Source: Methylobacterium sp. (GTDB lineage: Bacteria; Pseudomonadota; Alphaproteobacteria; Rhizobiales; Beijerinckiaceae). From it: a stretch of DNA of 64,000 nt. The DNA is taken from assembly GCA_002928875.1 (NCBI GenBank), contig PERO01000003.1:1-64000 (forward strand), read 5' to 3'. Positions 54,229 to 62,866 of the stretch are shown here, one piece after another. The notes under the pieces were generated by a model, which saw nothing but the letters and a program-made list of their open reading frames with translations, made no database searches and had not been told where the DNA came from. Positions within the stretch are counted from its first letter, which is position 1; every line of letters starts with the position of its first letter. The position numbers and the translations under genes are program-made.

Positions 54229-54501
54229 TCAGGCCGTCTTCTTCATCGAGGGCGGTGACGGTTGGTCGTCATCGACAAAGTGGAGGCGATTGCCTTCCAG
54301 CGGCTTTGCAATAACCCGATCTTCGTTGATTTCTATGGAGGCTCGCAGAAGCTCCGCCACGACGTCTTCCGCTAACTCACCCTCGTCGGGGTCGCTCACA
54401 ACCGGTAGCCTGCCTTTCAGCAATTCGAGATACTGGCTCTCGGCCAGCACGACCAGGCGTTCGCCGCTGGGGGAGACGAGATACTGAACCCGGCTGTTCA
54501 T
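54229..54501 (-). CDS. antitoxin of a type II TA pair
   Basis: The 90-residue acidic protein begins MNSRVQYLVSPSGERLVVLAES and continues with an acidic helix (DPDEGELAEDVVAELLRAS). It has no full helix-turn-helix, but the ATG overlaps the toxin stop by 4 bp and the size and charge fit a RelB/Phd-like antitoxin. The assignment rests mainly on pairing with the RelE/ParE-like gene. Confidence 0.75.
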   Translation of the reverse strand: MNSRVQYLVSPSGERLVVLAESQYLELLKGRLPVVSDPDEGELAEDVVAELLRASIEINEDRVIAKPLEGNRLHFVDDDQPSPPSMKKTA

Positions 54502-54761
54502 GGCAGGCCCTTTCTGTAAACGTCTCTTCGATGGCCAATGAAAAGGACACGAATGGAAATCGTCCCCTCAGTAAAAATAATCCGCCAATCGCCACTTCTC
54601 AAGCGCGAGGCTTCAAAGCCCTGCAGCGGAGCGATTTGAGCTGCCACGGAATCCCGGTCCAGCGCCAAGGCAATGATGTCGCGTTCGACCTGCTGACGGA
54701 TCTCGGGCGCCAGATCGTCCAGCGCCCGGGCTGCCTTGCGCTCGAATACAATGACGCGCAA
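54498..54761 (-). CDS. RelE/ParE-like toxin
   Basis: The 87-residue basic protein has the RelE/ParE fold pattern MRVIVFERKAARALDDLAP, then EIRQQVERDIIALA, QGFEASRLRSGDWRIIFTEG and VLFIGHRRDVYRKGL, the last giving the usual GHRxxVY terminus. It probably cleaves mRNA at the ribosome or poisons gyrase. The start is a TTG only 4 bp after the aminotransferase TGA. The toxin gene precedes the antitoxin, as in HigBA-type systems. Confidence 0.82.
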   Translation of the reverse strand: MRVIVFERKAARALDDLAPEIRQQVERDIIALALDRDSVAAQIAPLQGFEASRLRSGDWRIIFTEGTISIRVLFIGHRRDVYRKGLP

Positions 54762-54765
54762 GGCT

Positions 54766-55986
54766 TCACATCGCCTGTCGGATGTCGATCACGTTGTGCA
54801 GCGTCGTATCGGCCGTGTCGAAGAACTTCTTGAGGCTGCGCGCCGCCTGGCGGATGCGCTGCTCGTTCTCGACGAGCGCGAGGCGCACGTAATCGTCGCC
54901 ATGCTCGCCGAAGCCAATGCCCGGCGCCACCGCGACATCCGCCTTCTCGACGAGGAGCTTCGAGAATTCGAGGCTGCCGAGATGGCGGAACTTCTCGGGG
55001 ATCTTCACCCAGGCGAACATGGATGCCTCCGGCGGCGGGATCTCCCAGCCGGATTTGCCGAAGCTCTCGACCATCACGTCGCGGCGCTGGCGATACATTG
55101 CGCGCATCTCGTGGATGCAATCCTCCGGGCCGTTCAGCGCGGCGGTCGCGGCGACCTGAATGGGCGTATAGGCGCCGTAATCGAGGTAGGATTTCACGCG
55201 CGCGAGCGCCGCGAGCAGGCGCTCGTTGCCGACCGCGAAGCCCATGCGCCAGCCCGCCATGGAGAAGGTCTTCGACATCGAGGTGAACTCGACCGTCACA
55301 TCCACCGCGCCCGGCACCTGCAGCACGGAGGGCGGCGGCTTCGCGTCATCGAAATAGACCTCGGCATAGGCGAGATCGGAGAGCAGGATCAATTCGTGCT
55401 TCTTCGCGAAGGCCACGAGATCGCGGTAGAAATCGAGGTCCGCGACATAGGCCGTGGGGTTCGAGGGGTAGCACACCACCAGCGCGATGGGCTTCGGCAC
55501 GGAATGCATCACCGCGCGTTCGAGCGCCGGGAACATTGCCGGCGTCGGCTCGGCCGGCACGGAGCGGATCACGCCGCCCGCCATCAGGAAGCCGAAGGCG
55601 TGGATGGGGTAGCTCGGATTCGGCACCAGCACCACGTCGCCCGGGCCGCAGATCGCCTGCGCCATGTTGGCGAAGCCTTCCTTCGAGCCGAGCGTGGCGA
55701 TCACCTGCGTATCGGGGTTCAGCTTCACGCCGAAGCGCCGCTCGTAATAGCCGGCTTGCGCGCGGCGAAGGCCGCCGATGCCCTTCGAGGCGGAGTAGCG
55801 ATCCGTGCGCGGCTTGCCGGCCGTTTCGACCAGCTTCTCGATGACATGCTTCGGGGCCGGGAGATCCGGGTTGCCCATGCCGAGGTCGATGATATCCGCG
55901 CCCGCGGCCCGCGCCTTCGCCTTGATCTTGTTGACCTGCTCGAAAACGTAAGGCGGAAGGCGGCGGATGCGATGGAACTCGTTCAT
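54766..55986 (-). CDS. class I/II aminotransferase (AlaC/LL-DAP aminotransferase-like)
   Basis: The 406-residue fold-type I PLP enzyme has DIIDLGMGNPDLPAPKHVIEK near the N-terminus, RYSASKGIGGLRRA, NPSYPIHAFG, NPTAYVADLDF and the Schiff-base lysine segment FTSMSKTFSMAGWRMGF. Family members next to hom in Rhizobiales are annotated as LL-diaminopimelate or alanine aminotransferases; the substrate is not certain. ATG 55986 follows GAGGGGG. The upstream open frame has no similarity. Confidence 0.9.
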   Translation of the reverse strand: MNEFHRIRRLPPYVFEQVNKIKAKARAAGADIIDLGMGNPDLPAPKHVIEKLVETAGKPRTDRYSASKGIGGLRRAQAGYYERRFGVKLNPDTQVIATLGSKEGFANMAQAICGPGDVVLVPNPSYPIHAFGFLMAGGVIRSVPAEPTPAMFPALERAVMHSVPKPIALVVCYPSNPTAYVADLDFYRDLVAFAKKHELILLSDLAYAEVYFDDAKPPPSVLQVPGAVDVTVEFTSMSKTFSMAGWRMGFAVGNERLLAALARVKSYLDYGAYTPIQVAATAALNGPEDCIHEMRAMYRQRRDVMVESFGKSGWEIPPPEASMFAWVKIPEKFRHLGSLEFSKLLVEKADVAVAPGIGFGEHGDDYVRLALVENEQRIRQAARSLKKFFDTADTTLHNVIDIRQAM

Positions 55987-56071
55987 GGAGAACCCCCTCG
56001 GGCCGGGATGGCCGCACATTTCGGGATGGCGAATACTCGCGATGACGGAAGATTCCCGTCCTGTCCAGTGG

Positions 56072-56467
56072 TTATTGGGGCAGCAATTCCTTGGGTGGCG
56101 GGGCGGGGCGCGGCGGAATGGAACCGTCATAGGTCGAGCGCGGCAATGGCCGGTTCGCGATGCCCTGGCTGCGCTGCCGATCGGCGAGGAGATCCTTCTC
56201 GAGCGCGGCGGCCGCCTTCTCGTCCCGGGGGGCCAGCGATCGCGCGGGCGGCGTCACGCCGACGGGGATGAAGTCCTGCGGCGCGGCCGCGCGCGTCTCG
56301 CGCACGAATTCCTTGGGCTCGCCCACTTCGGTGCGCACGCCGCCGAGCTGCGGCATCCGGCCGGGATGGTTGGATTCGAGGCAGGCCGACAGCCCCTGCG
56401 CCATGCCCGCCAGGATGAGGGCGGCCACGAGTCGGCTGACGAAGCGATGCGCTTGCGCGTGTCTCAT
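56072..56467 (-). CDS. small predicted lipoprotein
   Basis: The 131-residue protein has a signal peptide with a lipobox LSAC (RLVAALILAGMAQGLSAC), so it should be lipid-modified and anchored in the envelope. The mature part is proline-rich with no recognised domain (GGVRTEVGEPKEFVRET, PRPAPPPKELLPQ at the end). GGGTGGAAC precedes the ATG at 56467. It lies 85 bp upstream of the aminotransferase gene and is divergent from phaC. Confidence 0.82.
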   Translation of the reverse strand: MRHAQAHRFVSRLVAALILAGMAQGLSACLESNHPGRMPQLGGVRTEVGEPKEFVRETRAAAPQDFIPVGVTPPARSLAPRDEKAAAALEKDLLADRQRSQGIANRPLPRSTYDGSIPPRPAPPPKELLPQ

Positions 56468-56595
56468 GTTCCACCCGGTTCTGAGGGCTGCCAATGTCGC
56501 CCGCCTTCGTTTCTGCTTTCCTAATGCGGCGGAAATGGGCAAAACAGAAGCCGGTCGTCCGCGACATGCGATGTTCGCGACGGCGCGATAAAAAA

Positions 56596-56623
56596 ACGGT
56601 CGGACACAAAGACGGTCGAACAC
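56596..56623 (+). repeat. direct repeat upstream of phaC
   Basis: ACGGTCG-R-ACAC occurs twice, at 56596-56607 and 56612-56623, 16 bp apart, ending just before the phaC ribosome-binding site. It could be a regulator site or a chance duplication. Confidence 0.4.
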
Positions 56624-56638
56624 TGGGAGGCCAACGCC

Positions 56639-59149
56639 ATGGCCAAAGGCAAGAAGCGGGCGAAAGCCGCTGCGCGCGCTGAAAAACTGTCGAAAACGGC
56701 CGGCCAGGAGCCTTCGGAAAAGGCCGTGAAGGCGTCCAAGGCCGCAGCCGCCGCCTCCCCCGCCGCCTTGCGCCGAATCGCCGAAGCGAAAGCCCTCGAC
56801 AAACCCGTGACGACTTCGCCCGCCAAGCCCGCGACCAACAAGGCCACCGCGACCAACACGGTGCCCGCGACGAATACGGTGCCCGCGACGAATACGGCAG
56901 GCGGGAAAACCGCTGCCGCCAAGCCCGGCAAGGCCAAGGCCGAGAAAGCCAAGCCTTCCAAAACCACCAAGACGGCCAAGGCCGGGGCATCCGAAAAGGC
57001 GGCTGCGAAGAGCAAGTCCGCCCCGCCGGCGCCTGTGGCCGAGCCGAAGACGCCTGCGCCACCGGCCCCGCTCGCGAAGACAGTTCAACCGACACCACCC
57101 ACGCCGAAGGCTGCGGAACCCCGGCGCGATGAGCCGAAAGCCGCGGCATCGAAGCCGAAGGCCGGGACATCGCGCGTGGCAAGTCCGTCGCGCGTGGCGA
57201 GCCCGCAATCCCTGCCTCGGTTCGCCGAGCCGGAGCCCATGCCGGTCGTGACCGCCCGGATCATGCCGGCGCCGCCGGCCCCGAAGATGGCCGAGCCTGC
57301 GCCGTCAGCGGCTGCGAAACCCGCGCCCGAGCCGGCTAGGCCCGCTGCGCCGTCCATCGACGACATGGCCATCCCGCAGCCGCCCTTCGATCTCGAGAAG
57401 ATGGCCGGCGTCTCGACCGAGATCCTCGCCGAAAGCTCGAAGCTCAGCGCCGTCTACCTGCGCGCGCTCGAAAAGGGCGAGGCCGCCTCGCTCGTGCCGG
57501 ACGAGAGCGCGGATCTCGCGAAAACCCTCGGGGCGGTGGCACAATACTGGCTGAAGGACCCGGCGCGGCTGGTGGAAGCGCAGAAGAACCTGTCGCTCGA
57601 CATGATCAACCTCTGGTCGACGATGGTGCGCAAGGTGAACGGCGAGGATGCGCCGCCCGCGGTGGAGATGCCCGCGCGCGACAGCCGCTTCGCCGACCCC
57701 GAATGGAACGAGAGCCCCTATTTCAACTTCCTGAAACAGGCCTATTTCATCGGCGCGCAATTCGCGAACAACCTCGTGGAGAAGGCGGACGAACTCGATC
57801 CGCACACGAAGAAGAAGGCCGGCTTCTACATGCGGCAGATCGCCAGCGCGCTCTCGCCGTCGAATTTCATCATGACCAACCCGGAATTGCTGCGCACCAC
57901 CGTGGAGCAGCAGGGCGAGAACATCGCACGGGGCATGAAGATGCTCGCGGAGGATGTCGATGCCGGACGGGGCGAACTGAAGCTGCGCCAGACCGATGGC
58001 AGCGCCTTCGAGGTGGGGAAAAACCTCGCCACCACCCCCGGCAAGGTGGTTTTCCGCAACGATCTCATCGAGTTGATCCAGTATACGCCCACGACCCCGA
58101 GCGTCTACCGGACGCCTTTGCTCATCGTGCCGCCCTGGATCAACAAGTTCTACATTCTCGATCTCAACCCCGAGAAGAGCTTCATCCGCTGGGCGGTGGA
58201 GAGCGGGATCACCGTCTTCGTGCTGTCCTGGGCGAACCCCAACGAGAAGCATCGCCACTACGACTGGACCACCTACATGCAGAAGGGTCCGCTGGCCGCC
58301 CTCGACGAGATCGAGGCGATCACGGGCGAGAAATCGGCGCATGCCATCGGCTATTGCGTGGGCGGCACGCTGCTCGCCGCGACGCTGGCCTGGCTCGCGC
58401 AATCCGACCGGCCGACGCGGGTGAAGACCGCGACCTTCTTCACGACGCAGGTGGATTTCACCCATGCCGGCGAATTGCTGACCTTCGTCGATGAGGAGCA
58501 GATCAGCGCCGTCGAGCAGTTGATGGCGCGGTTCGGCTATCTCCCCGGCTCCAAGATGGCCTCGGCCTTCAACATGCTGCGCCCGAACGACCTCATCTGG
58601 TCGTATATGGTCAACAACTACCTCAAGGGGAAGAAACCGCCGCCCTTCGACCTGCTCTACTGGAATTCCGATTCCACCAACATGGCGGAGGCGAACCATT
58701 CCTTCTATTTGCGCAATTGCTACCTGCACAACACCTTGGCCCGCGGCGAGATGCAGATCGGCGGCAAGCGGCTCGATCTCGGCAAGGTCACGATCCCGAT
58801 CTACAATCTCGCGGCGAAGGAAGACCACATCGCGCCGGCCAAGTCGGTCTTCATCGGATCGAAGCTTTTTGGCGGGCCGGTGACCTATGTGATGGCCGGT
58901 TCGGGCCATATCGCGGGTGTCGTGAACCCGGTTTCGAAGCCGAAATACCAGTTCTGGACCGGCGGCCCGGTCGAGGGCGAGTTCGAGAACTGGGTGGCCG
59001 GCGCGCAGGAGACACCGGGCACCTGGTGGCCCCATTGGCATGCCTGGCTCACGAAAGGCGATGCGCTGGTTCCCGCGCGCGAACCCGGCGGCGGCAAGCG
59101 CCAGCCGCTCGCCGACGCACCCGGCGATTACGTGCGGGCGCGGGCCTGA
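56639..59149 (+). CDS. phaC: class I poly(3-hydroxyalkanoate) synthase with long Lys/Ala/Pro N-terminal tail
   Basis: The 836-residue protein polymerises hydroxyacyl-CoA into PHA. The catalytic alpha/beta hydrolase core spans about residues 355-830, with the lipase-like box GYCVGG (Cys573), Asp729 in AAKEDH and His757 in GSGHIAG. The PhaC N-terminal domain starts near residue 245 (PPFDLEKMAGVSTEILAES). The first 240 or so residues are unlike ordinary PhaC (about 590 residues): rich in Lys, Ala, Pro and Thr, histone H1/PhaF-like, with tandem ATNTVP and RVASPS repeats. GGGAGG lies just upstream of ATG 56639. Confidence 0.94.
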   Translation: MAKGKKRAKAAARAEKLSKTAGQEPSEKAVKASKAAAAASPAALRRIAEAKALDKPVTTSPAKPATNKATATNTVPATNTVPATNTAGGKTAAAKPGKAKAEKAKPSKTTKTAKAGASEKAAAKSKSAPPAPVAEPKTPAPPAPLAKTVQPTPPTPKAAEPRRDEPKAAASKPKAGTSRVASPSRVASPQSLPRFAEPEPMPVVTARIMPAPPAPKMAEPAPSAAAKPAPEPARPAAPSIDDMAIPQPPFDLEKMAGVSTEILAESSKLSAVYLRALEKGEAASLVPDESADLAKTLGAVAQYWLKDPARLVEAQKNLSLDMINLWSTMVRKVNGEDAPPAVEMPARDSRFADPEWNESPYFNFLKQAYFIGAQFANNLVEKADELDPHTKKKAGFYMRQIASALSPSNFIMTNPELLRTTVEQQGENIARGMKMLAEDVDAGRGELKLRQTDGSAFEVGKNLATTPGKVVFRNDLIELIQYTPTTPSVYRTPLLIVPPWINKFYILDLNPEKSFIRWAVESGITVFVLSWANPNEKHRHYDWTTYMQKGPLAALDEIEAITGEKSAHAIGYCVGGTLLAATLAWLAQSDRPTRVKTATFFTTQVDFTHAGELLTFVDEEQISAVEQLMARFGYLPGSKMASAFNMLRPNDLIWSYMVNNYLKGKKPPPFDLLYWNSDSTNMAEANHSFYLRNCYLHNTLARGEMQIGGKRLDLGKVTIPIYNLAAKEDHIAPAKSVFIGSKLFGGPVTYVMAGSGHIAGVVNPVSKPKYQFWTGGPVEGEFENWVAGAQETPGTWWPHWHAWLTKGDALVPAREPGGGKRQPLADAPGDYVRARA

Positions 59150-59212
59150 TCGACCGGAGCAAGCCGCCTTTCACGGGCCCATGCCTCGGGGCTAAGCGCA
59201 GTTCGGGGACAA

Positions 59213-59238
59213 AAAAGGGCCGGTTTCCCGGCCCTTTT
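59213..59238. terminator. bidirectional terminator between phaC and fadL
   Basis: A perfect 11-bp inverted repeat (59213-59223 and 59228-59238) with a TTTC loop has A-runs on the left and T-runs on the right, so it works as an intrinsic terminator for both convergent genes. Confidence 0.88.
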
Positions 59239-59263
59239 CTCGATATCGCTTCGGCCGGATGCC

Positions 59264-60541
59264 TCAGAACTTCCGCACCAGCGGCTCGTCCTTCTTCAGA
59301 CCCTCGCCCCAGCGCGAGGTGAGGCCGATCGACATCAGATGCGCATCGGAGCGCGAGGTGCCGGAAACCCGCAGGGCGCCCAAAGTCTGCGTGATGGGCG
59401 CATCATAGATGTAGAGGTAGGAATACGAACCGTTGATGCTCAGGCGCTCGGACCAGTTGTAGGTGAAACCGGTGGAGAACCACAGACGATCGTTATCCGG
59501 CAGCGAGAAGCGGCGGACCGCATCGTTGATCGGCGTGATTTCGTAACCGAAACCCGCGCGCCAGGTCAGGTCGTTGTTGACCTTGTATTCACTGCCGACC
59601 GAGAAGAACCAGCCGTCCCTGTAATCGAAGGGCAGCACGGAGAGCGCGGCATTGGCCGGATTGTTGAGCCGGGCATTGCCGAGACGGCCCCAGTTCTGCC
59701 ACTCGACCGAGGCCAGAAAGTCCATCTTTTCCGTCACGGTCTGGCGCAGCGAGAGGTTGACGCGGTTCGGCAGGTTCAGGGTGCCGAAGGAATTGCCGAC
59801 ACCGGCAGCGCCGAATACCGTGCCGCCATCGACGCGCTGGTCGACGAACGAACGCCAGCCGAGACCGATCTGGGTGCCCTTCCACGGCGTGAAGGTCGCG
59901 CCAAGCGTCCAGCCCACGCCCCAGCCATCGGCGAAGGTGATGCCGACGCCGCCGGCGACCGGGGTGATCGGCGCGCCGGGGAAGCGGGCGACCTGGCGGG
60001 CGCTGGCGTACTGAACCTGCAGGCCGACGCCGAACGACCACATATCGTTGAGCTTGTAGGCCACCGTTGGCGTGGCCGTCGTGACGCGCAGCTTGGAGGT
60101 CGAGGCGAAGAGGCTGCCCTGCCAGATGTTTTCGGCCTTGGTGGAGTTGCCATAGGTCGTGTTGATCGAGACACCGAAATACAGCTGTTCGCTGTAGGGA
60201 TAGATCACGTAGGTCGCGGGAACCCAGTAATCGAGGCCGATATCACCGGAGCGGCCGGAGAACAGCGCGTTATAGGCCGCGCTGTTCGAGGTCGTCGTGA
60301 TGTTCGTGGTCGGTACGCCGAAGGTGTAGTTCGAGTCGATCGTGAGCCGCCGGAAGGTGGTGATCGTCGCCGGGTTCCAGAACATGGTCGCGCCCGAACT
60401 CGAGCCGGGCGCCGCGGCACCCGCATAGGCCAGACCGTTGAAGACCGAGCTTTGCGAGGAGTTGATGAACCGGCCGGCCATCGCCTGCAGCGAAATCAGC
60501 GAGGCGGACGCCGCCAGTGCCAGACGAAACATGCCCTTCAT
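59264..60541 (-). CDS. FadL/OMPP1/TodX-family outer-membrane channel
   Basis: The 425-residue beta-barrel has a signal peptide ending LQAMA and a mature N-terminus with the FadL hatch pattern VFNGLAYAGAAAPGSSSGATMFWNPA. Many aromatic-bounded strands run to the terminal VRKF, with the last residue Phe. It should admit hydrophobic compounds such as fatty acids. GGGAAGAGGGG precedes the ATG. It is convergent with phaC. Confidence 0.92.
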   Translation of the reverse strand: MKGMFRLALAASASLISLQAMAGRFINSSQSSVFNGLAYAGAAAPGSSSGATMFWNPATITTFRRLTIDSNYTFGVPTTNITTTSNSAAYNALFSGRSGDIGLDYWVPATYVIYPYSEQLYFGVSINTTYGNSTKAENIWQGSLFASTSKLRVTTATPTVAYKLNDMWSFGVGLQVQYASARQVARFPGAPITPVAGGVGITFADGWGVGWTLGATFTPWKGTQIGLGWRSFVDQRVDGGTVFGAAGVGNSFGTLNLPNRVNLSLRQTVTEKMDFLASVEWQNWGRLGNARLNNPANAALSVLPFDYRDGWFFSVGSEYKVNNDLTWRAGFGYEITPINDAVRRFSLPDNDRLWFSTGFTYNWSERLSINGSYSYLYIYDAPITQTLGALRVSGTSRSDAHLMSIGLTSRWGEGLKKDEPLVRKF

Positions 60542-60975
60542 GAAGTCTACCCCTCTTCCCTAAGGTTGGGCGGCTTGGGAATCACGAAACGGTGATGCGC
60601 CGCTCTGTCAGACCGATGCATTTTGCAAAGCTCCCCTGCAGAAGCAACCATCTCTGATCGGCCTGAAATTCCGCCCCTCCGGGTGCTCTCCGGCCCGTTT
60701 TCGGCAAAAAAGGCCCATTCACGAGGGGTGTTGGCGTGGTGGTTTCCGATTTCTTTCGTTCACGGCTAAACTTTCCGCCCGTTTTGCGTCCGGGCAAATC
60801 CACGGCGATGTGCTTGAGAGGGTCGCTAATTGCGTCTTTTCGATGCAATGTTGCACAATCGACACATTCTATAAGATGGAATGACGCCTTGCGGGACATG
60901 ACCGGTCAAAGTCACCTTGAATCGGTTCGAGCGAAGTGCTCCAATGTTAACCGCTTTTGAGAGCTGGGGAGCAGG
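60542..60975. other. 434-bp divergent fadL/FAH intergenic region
   Basis: No convincing gene; short frames here have no recognisable feature. The stretch 60740-60960 is AT-richer and should carry promoters for both genes. No clear operator palindrome was noticed. Confidence 0.55.
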
Positions 60976-61827
60976 ATGAAGCTCGTACGATATGGCCGTG
61001 CCGGCCGCGAGAAAACGGGTCTTGTCGATTCTGCCGGCAAGATCAGGGATATTTCCGAACATCTGCCGGAGCTTTCGGGCAAGGCCTTGTCGCGCAAGGC
61101 GTTGGCGAAGCTCCAGCGCCTGAAGCAGGACAAGCTGCCGCTGGTGGGCGGGCGTCCGCGCATCGGCCCCTGCGTCGGGAATGTCGGCAACTTCATCGCC
61201 GTCGGTCTGAACTATGCCGATCATGCGGCAGAGACCGGCGCTCCGATTCCCAAGGAGCCGATCCTCTTCAACAAGGCGCCTTCCTGCATCGTCGGCCCCA
61301 ATGACGACGTGATGCTGCCGAACGGCTCGGTGAAGACGGATTGGGAGGTGGAACTCGCCATCGTCATCGGCGAGAGCGCGTCCTACGTGCCGGAAAAGGA
61401 GGCGATGGACGTCGTCGCCGGCTTCTGCATCTGCAATGACGTGTCCGAGCGCGCCTACCAGATGGAGGGCACGGGCCAGTGGATGAAGGGCAAGGGCTGC
61501 CCCACCTTCGGCCCGCTCGGCCCCTGGCTGGTGACGCCCGACGAGATCCGCGACGTGCAGAAGCTCGGGATGTGGCTGGAAGTGAACGGCCGGCGCATGC
61601 AGACCGGCTCAACGGCCACGATGATCTTCGGCGTGAAATTCCTCGTCCACTACATCTCGACCTTCATGCGGCTCGAGCCGGGCGACGTCATCACCACCGG
61701 CACGCCGCCGGGCGTCGGGCTCGGCAAGAAGCCGCCGGTCTTCCTGAAGCCGGGCGACATCATGCGGCTGGGCATCGAGGGCCTCGGCGAGCAGAAGCAG
61801 CTCGTCGTGCCGTGGAGCGCGGAGTAA
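60976..61827 (+). CDS. fumarylacetoacetate hydrolase-family protein
   Basis: The 283-residue protein has the FAH fold with FIAVGLNYADHAAETG, KTDWEVELAIVIG (metal-binding acidic residues), FCICNDVSERAYQ and ITTGTPPGVGLG. Homologues cleave C-C bonds in 2,4-diketo acids or act as isomerases, decarboxylases or ureidoglycolate lyases, and the substrate cannot be decided. GGGGAGCAGG precedes the ATG. No aromatic catabolism genes adjoin. Confidence 0.9.
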   Translation: MKLVRYGRAGREKTGLVDSAGKIRDISEHLPELSGKALSRKALAKLQRLKQDKLPLVGGRPRIGPCVGNVGNFIAVGLNYADHAAETGAPIPKEPILFNKAPSCIVGPNDDVMLPNGSVKTDWEVELAIVIGESASYVPEKEAMDVVAGFCICNDVSERAYQMEGTGQWMKGKGCPTFGPLGPWLVTPDEIRDVQKLGMWLEVNGRRMQTGSTATMIFGVKFLVHYISTFMRLEPGDVITTGTPPGVGLGKKPPVFLKPGDIMRLGIEGLGEQKQLVVPWSAE

Positions 61828-61842
61828 CGGTTTAGGCCGGGC

Positions 61843-62820
61843 TCACTTCACCCAGCGGCGGGCCATCAGGCTGAGATTTCCGCCGGCGGAGGGCAGCCAG
61901 ATATCATCGCCGGCGAGAAGCCTGTCCGCCGGCACGCGGCCGGGAAATCGTCGGGCATAGAAGGCGAGCCAGCCGAAATTGTTGCGCGCCAGCGGTTTCT
62001 GCGCGGCGCCCGCCCGTTGCGCGAGGCTCTGCGGCTCGATGCCGGCCTTCACCACCAGCGCCGCGAGGCGATGCAATGCGCCATTGCCCTGCGGATACCA
62101 ATCCTCGCCGCGCCGCGCCGCGAGTTCCGCCAGCATCACCAGCGGGGTGATGGAAAAGGCGTGATAATGCGAGGCCATGCCGGCCCGCGCCATTTCCCGC
62201 GGCAGCGCGCCATCGGCTTCGACATGCGCCACCGATTCGCGGAAGACATCGCGCGCGAGCGACCAGTGCCGCGCATTCCCGGTGGCGGAGGCCGCGGCAC
62301 CCAGCGCGAAGCCCAGCCAGTAGAGATGGTTGTTGCCCCCGCCCTTGCGGCGCGCCGGGAGATCCTTCGCGGTTTCCGCCGCAACCCGGTCGAGCCAGCT
62401 TTCGATCACCGGCCGGCGCTCGGGCGAAATCGCTTCCTTCGCGTTGAGATAGGCGATGGAGAGGCCGCTGAGTATCCAGACGCGCTCGAAATGCGCCTGC
62501 ACCTCGTTGAGCCGGCCGAGCATGGCGCCGGCCTCGGCCCATTGGGCCATGCCATTCTCGAGACAGCGCGCCCATGTCGCCTGCCCCGCGAGCACGCGGC
62601 TGGCATAGCGGGTCATGTCGGCGCGGAAATCCTCGAGGGGTTTCATCGCGACCCGGCGCTTCTCCACGAGCGCCGGGTCGGGAACCGAATATGCGCCATC
62701 CGTGTAGAAGCGGTTCGACACGATATCGACGGCCGGTGTCTGCACCGGCGTGCAGGTCTGCGCGGCCGCCGGCGCAATCATCCCGATGGCCAGAAGTCCG
62801 GCTGCAATCCGGTTCCGCAT
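61843..62820 (-). CDS. secreted PL5-like alginate lyase family protein
   Basis: The 325-residue protein has a signal peptide ending IAPAAA before QTCTPVQTP. The alpha-helical domain carries the lyase pattern RKGGGNNHLYWLGFALGAAA and SHYHAFSITPLVMLAELA, with the Asn-Asn-His-x-Tyr-Trp catalytic region as in AlgL. It should act on polyuronic acids in the periplasm. No alginate biosynthesis genes are near. ATG 62820 has GGAGGG 8 bp upstream. It follows argC after 46 bp on the same strand. Confidence 0.85.
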   Translation of the reverse strand: MRNRIAAGLLAIGMIAPAAAQTCTPVQTPAVDIVSNRFYTDGAYSVPDPALVEKRRVAMKPLEDFRADMTRYASRVLAGQATWARCLENGMAQWAEAGAMLGRLNEVQAHFERVWILSGLSIAYLNAKEAISPERRPVIESWLDRVAAETAKDLPARRKGGGNNHLYWLGFALGAAASATGNARHWSLARDVFRESVAHVEADGALPREMARAGMASHYHAFSITPLVMLAELAARRGEDWYPQGNGALHRLAALVVKAGIEPQSLAQRAGAAQKPLARNNFGWLAFYARRFPGRVPADRLLAGDDIWLPSAGGNLSLMARRWVK

Positions 62821-62866
62821 GGCGTTTTCCCTCCGATGGCGAAACCCTGCCACCGTGGGCTCGGCC

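Noticed and set aside
50584..54258. A 1224-codon open frame on + across glpX, hom and telA
   Set aside because: It is antisense to three well-supported genes and has the low-complexity His/Arg/Asp/Leu composition typical of shadow frames in GC-rich DNA.
60582..60899. A 105-codon frame between fadL and the FAH gene
   Set aside because: No ribosome-binding site, no family features, and it covers the AT-richer promoter region.
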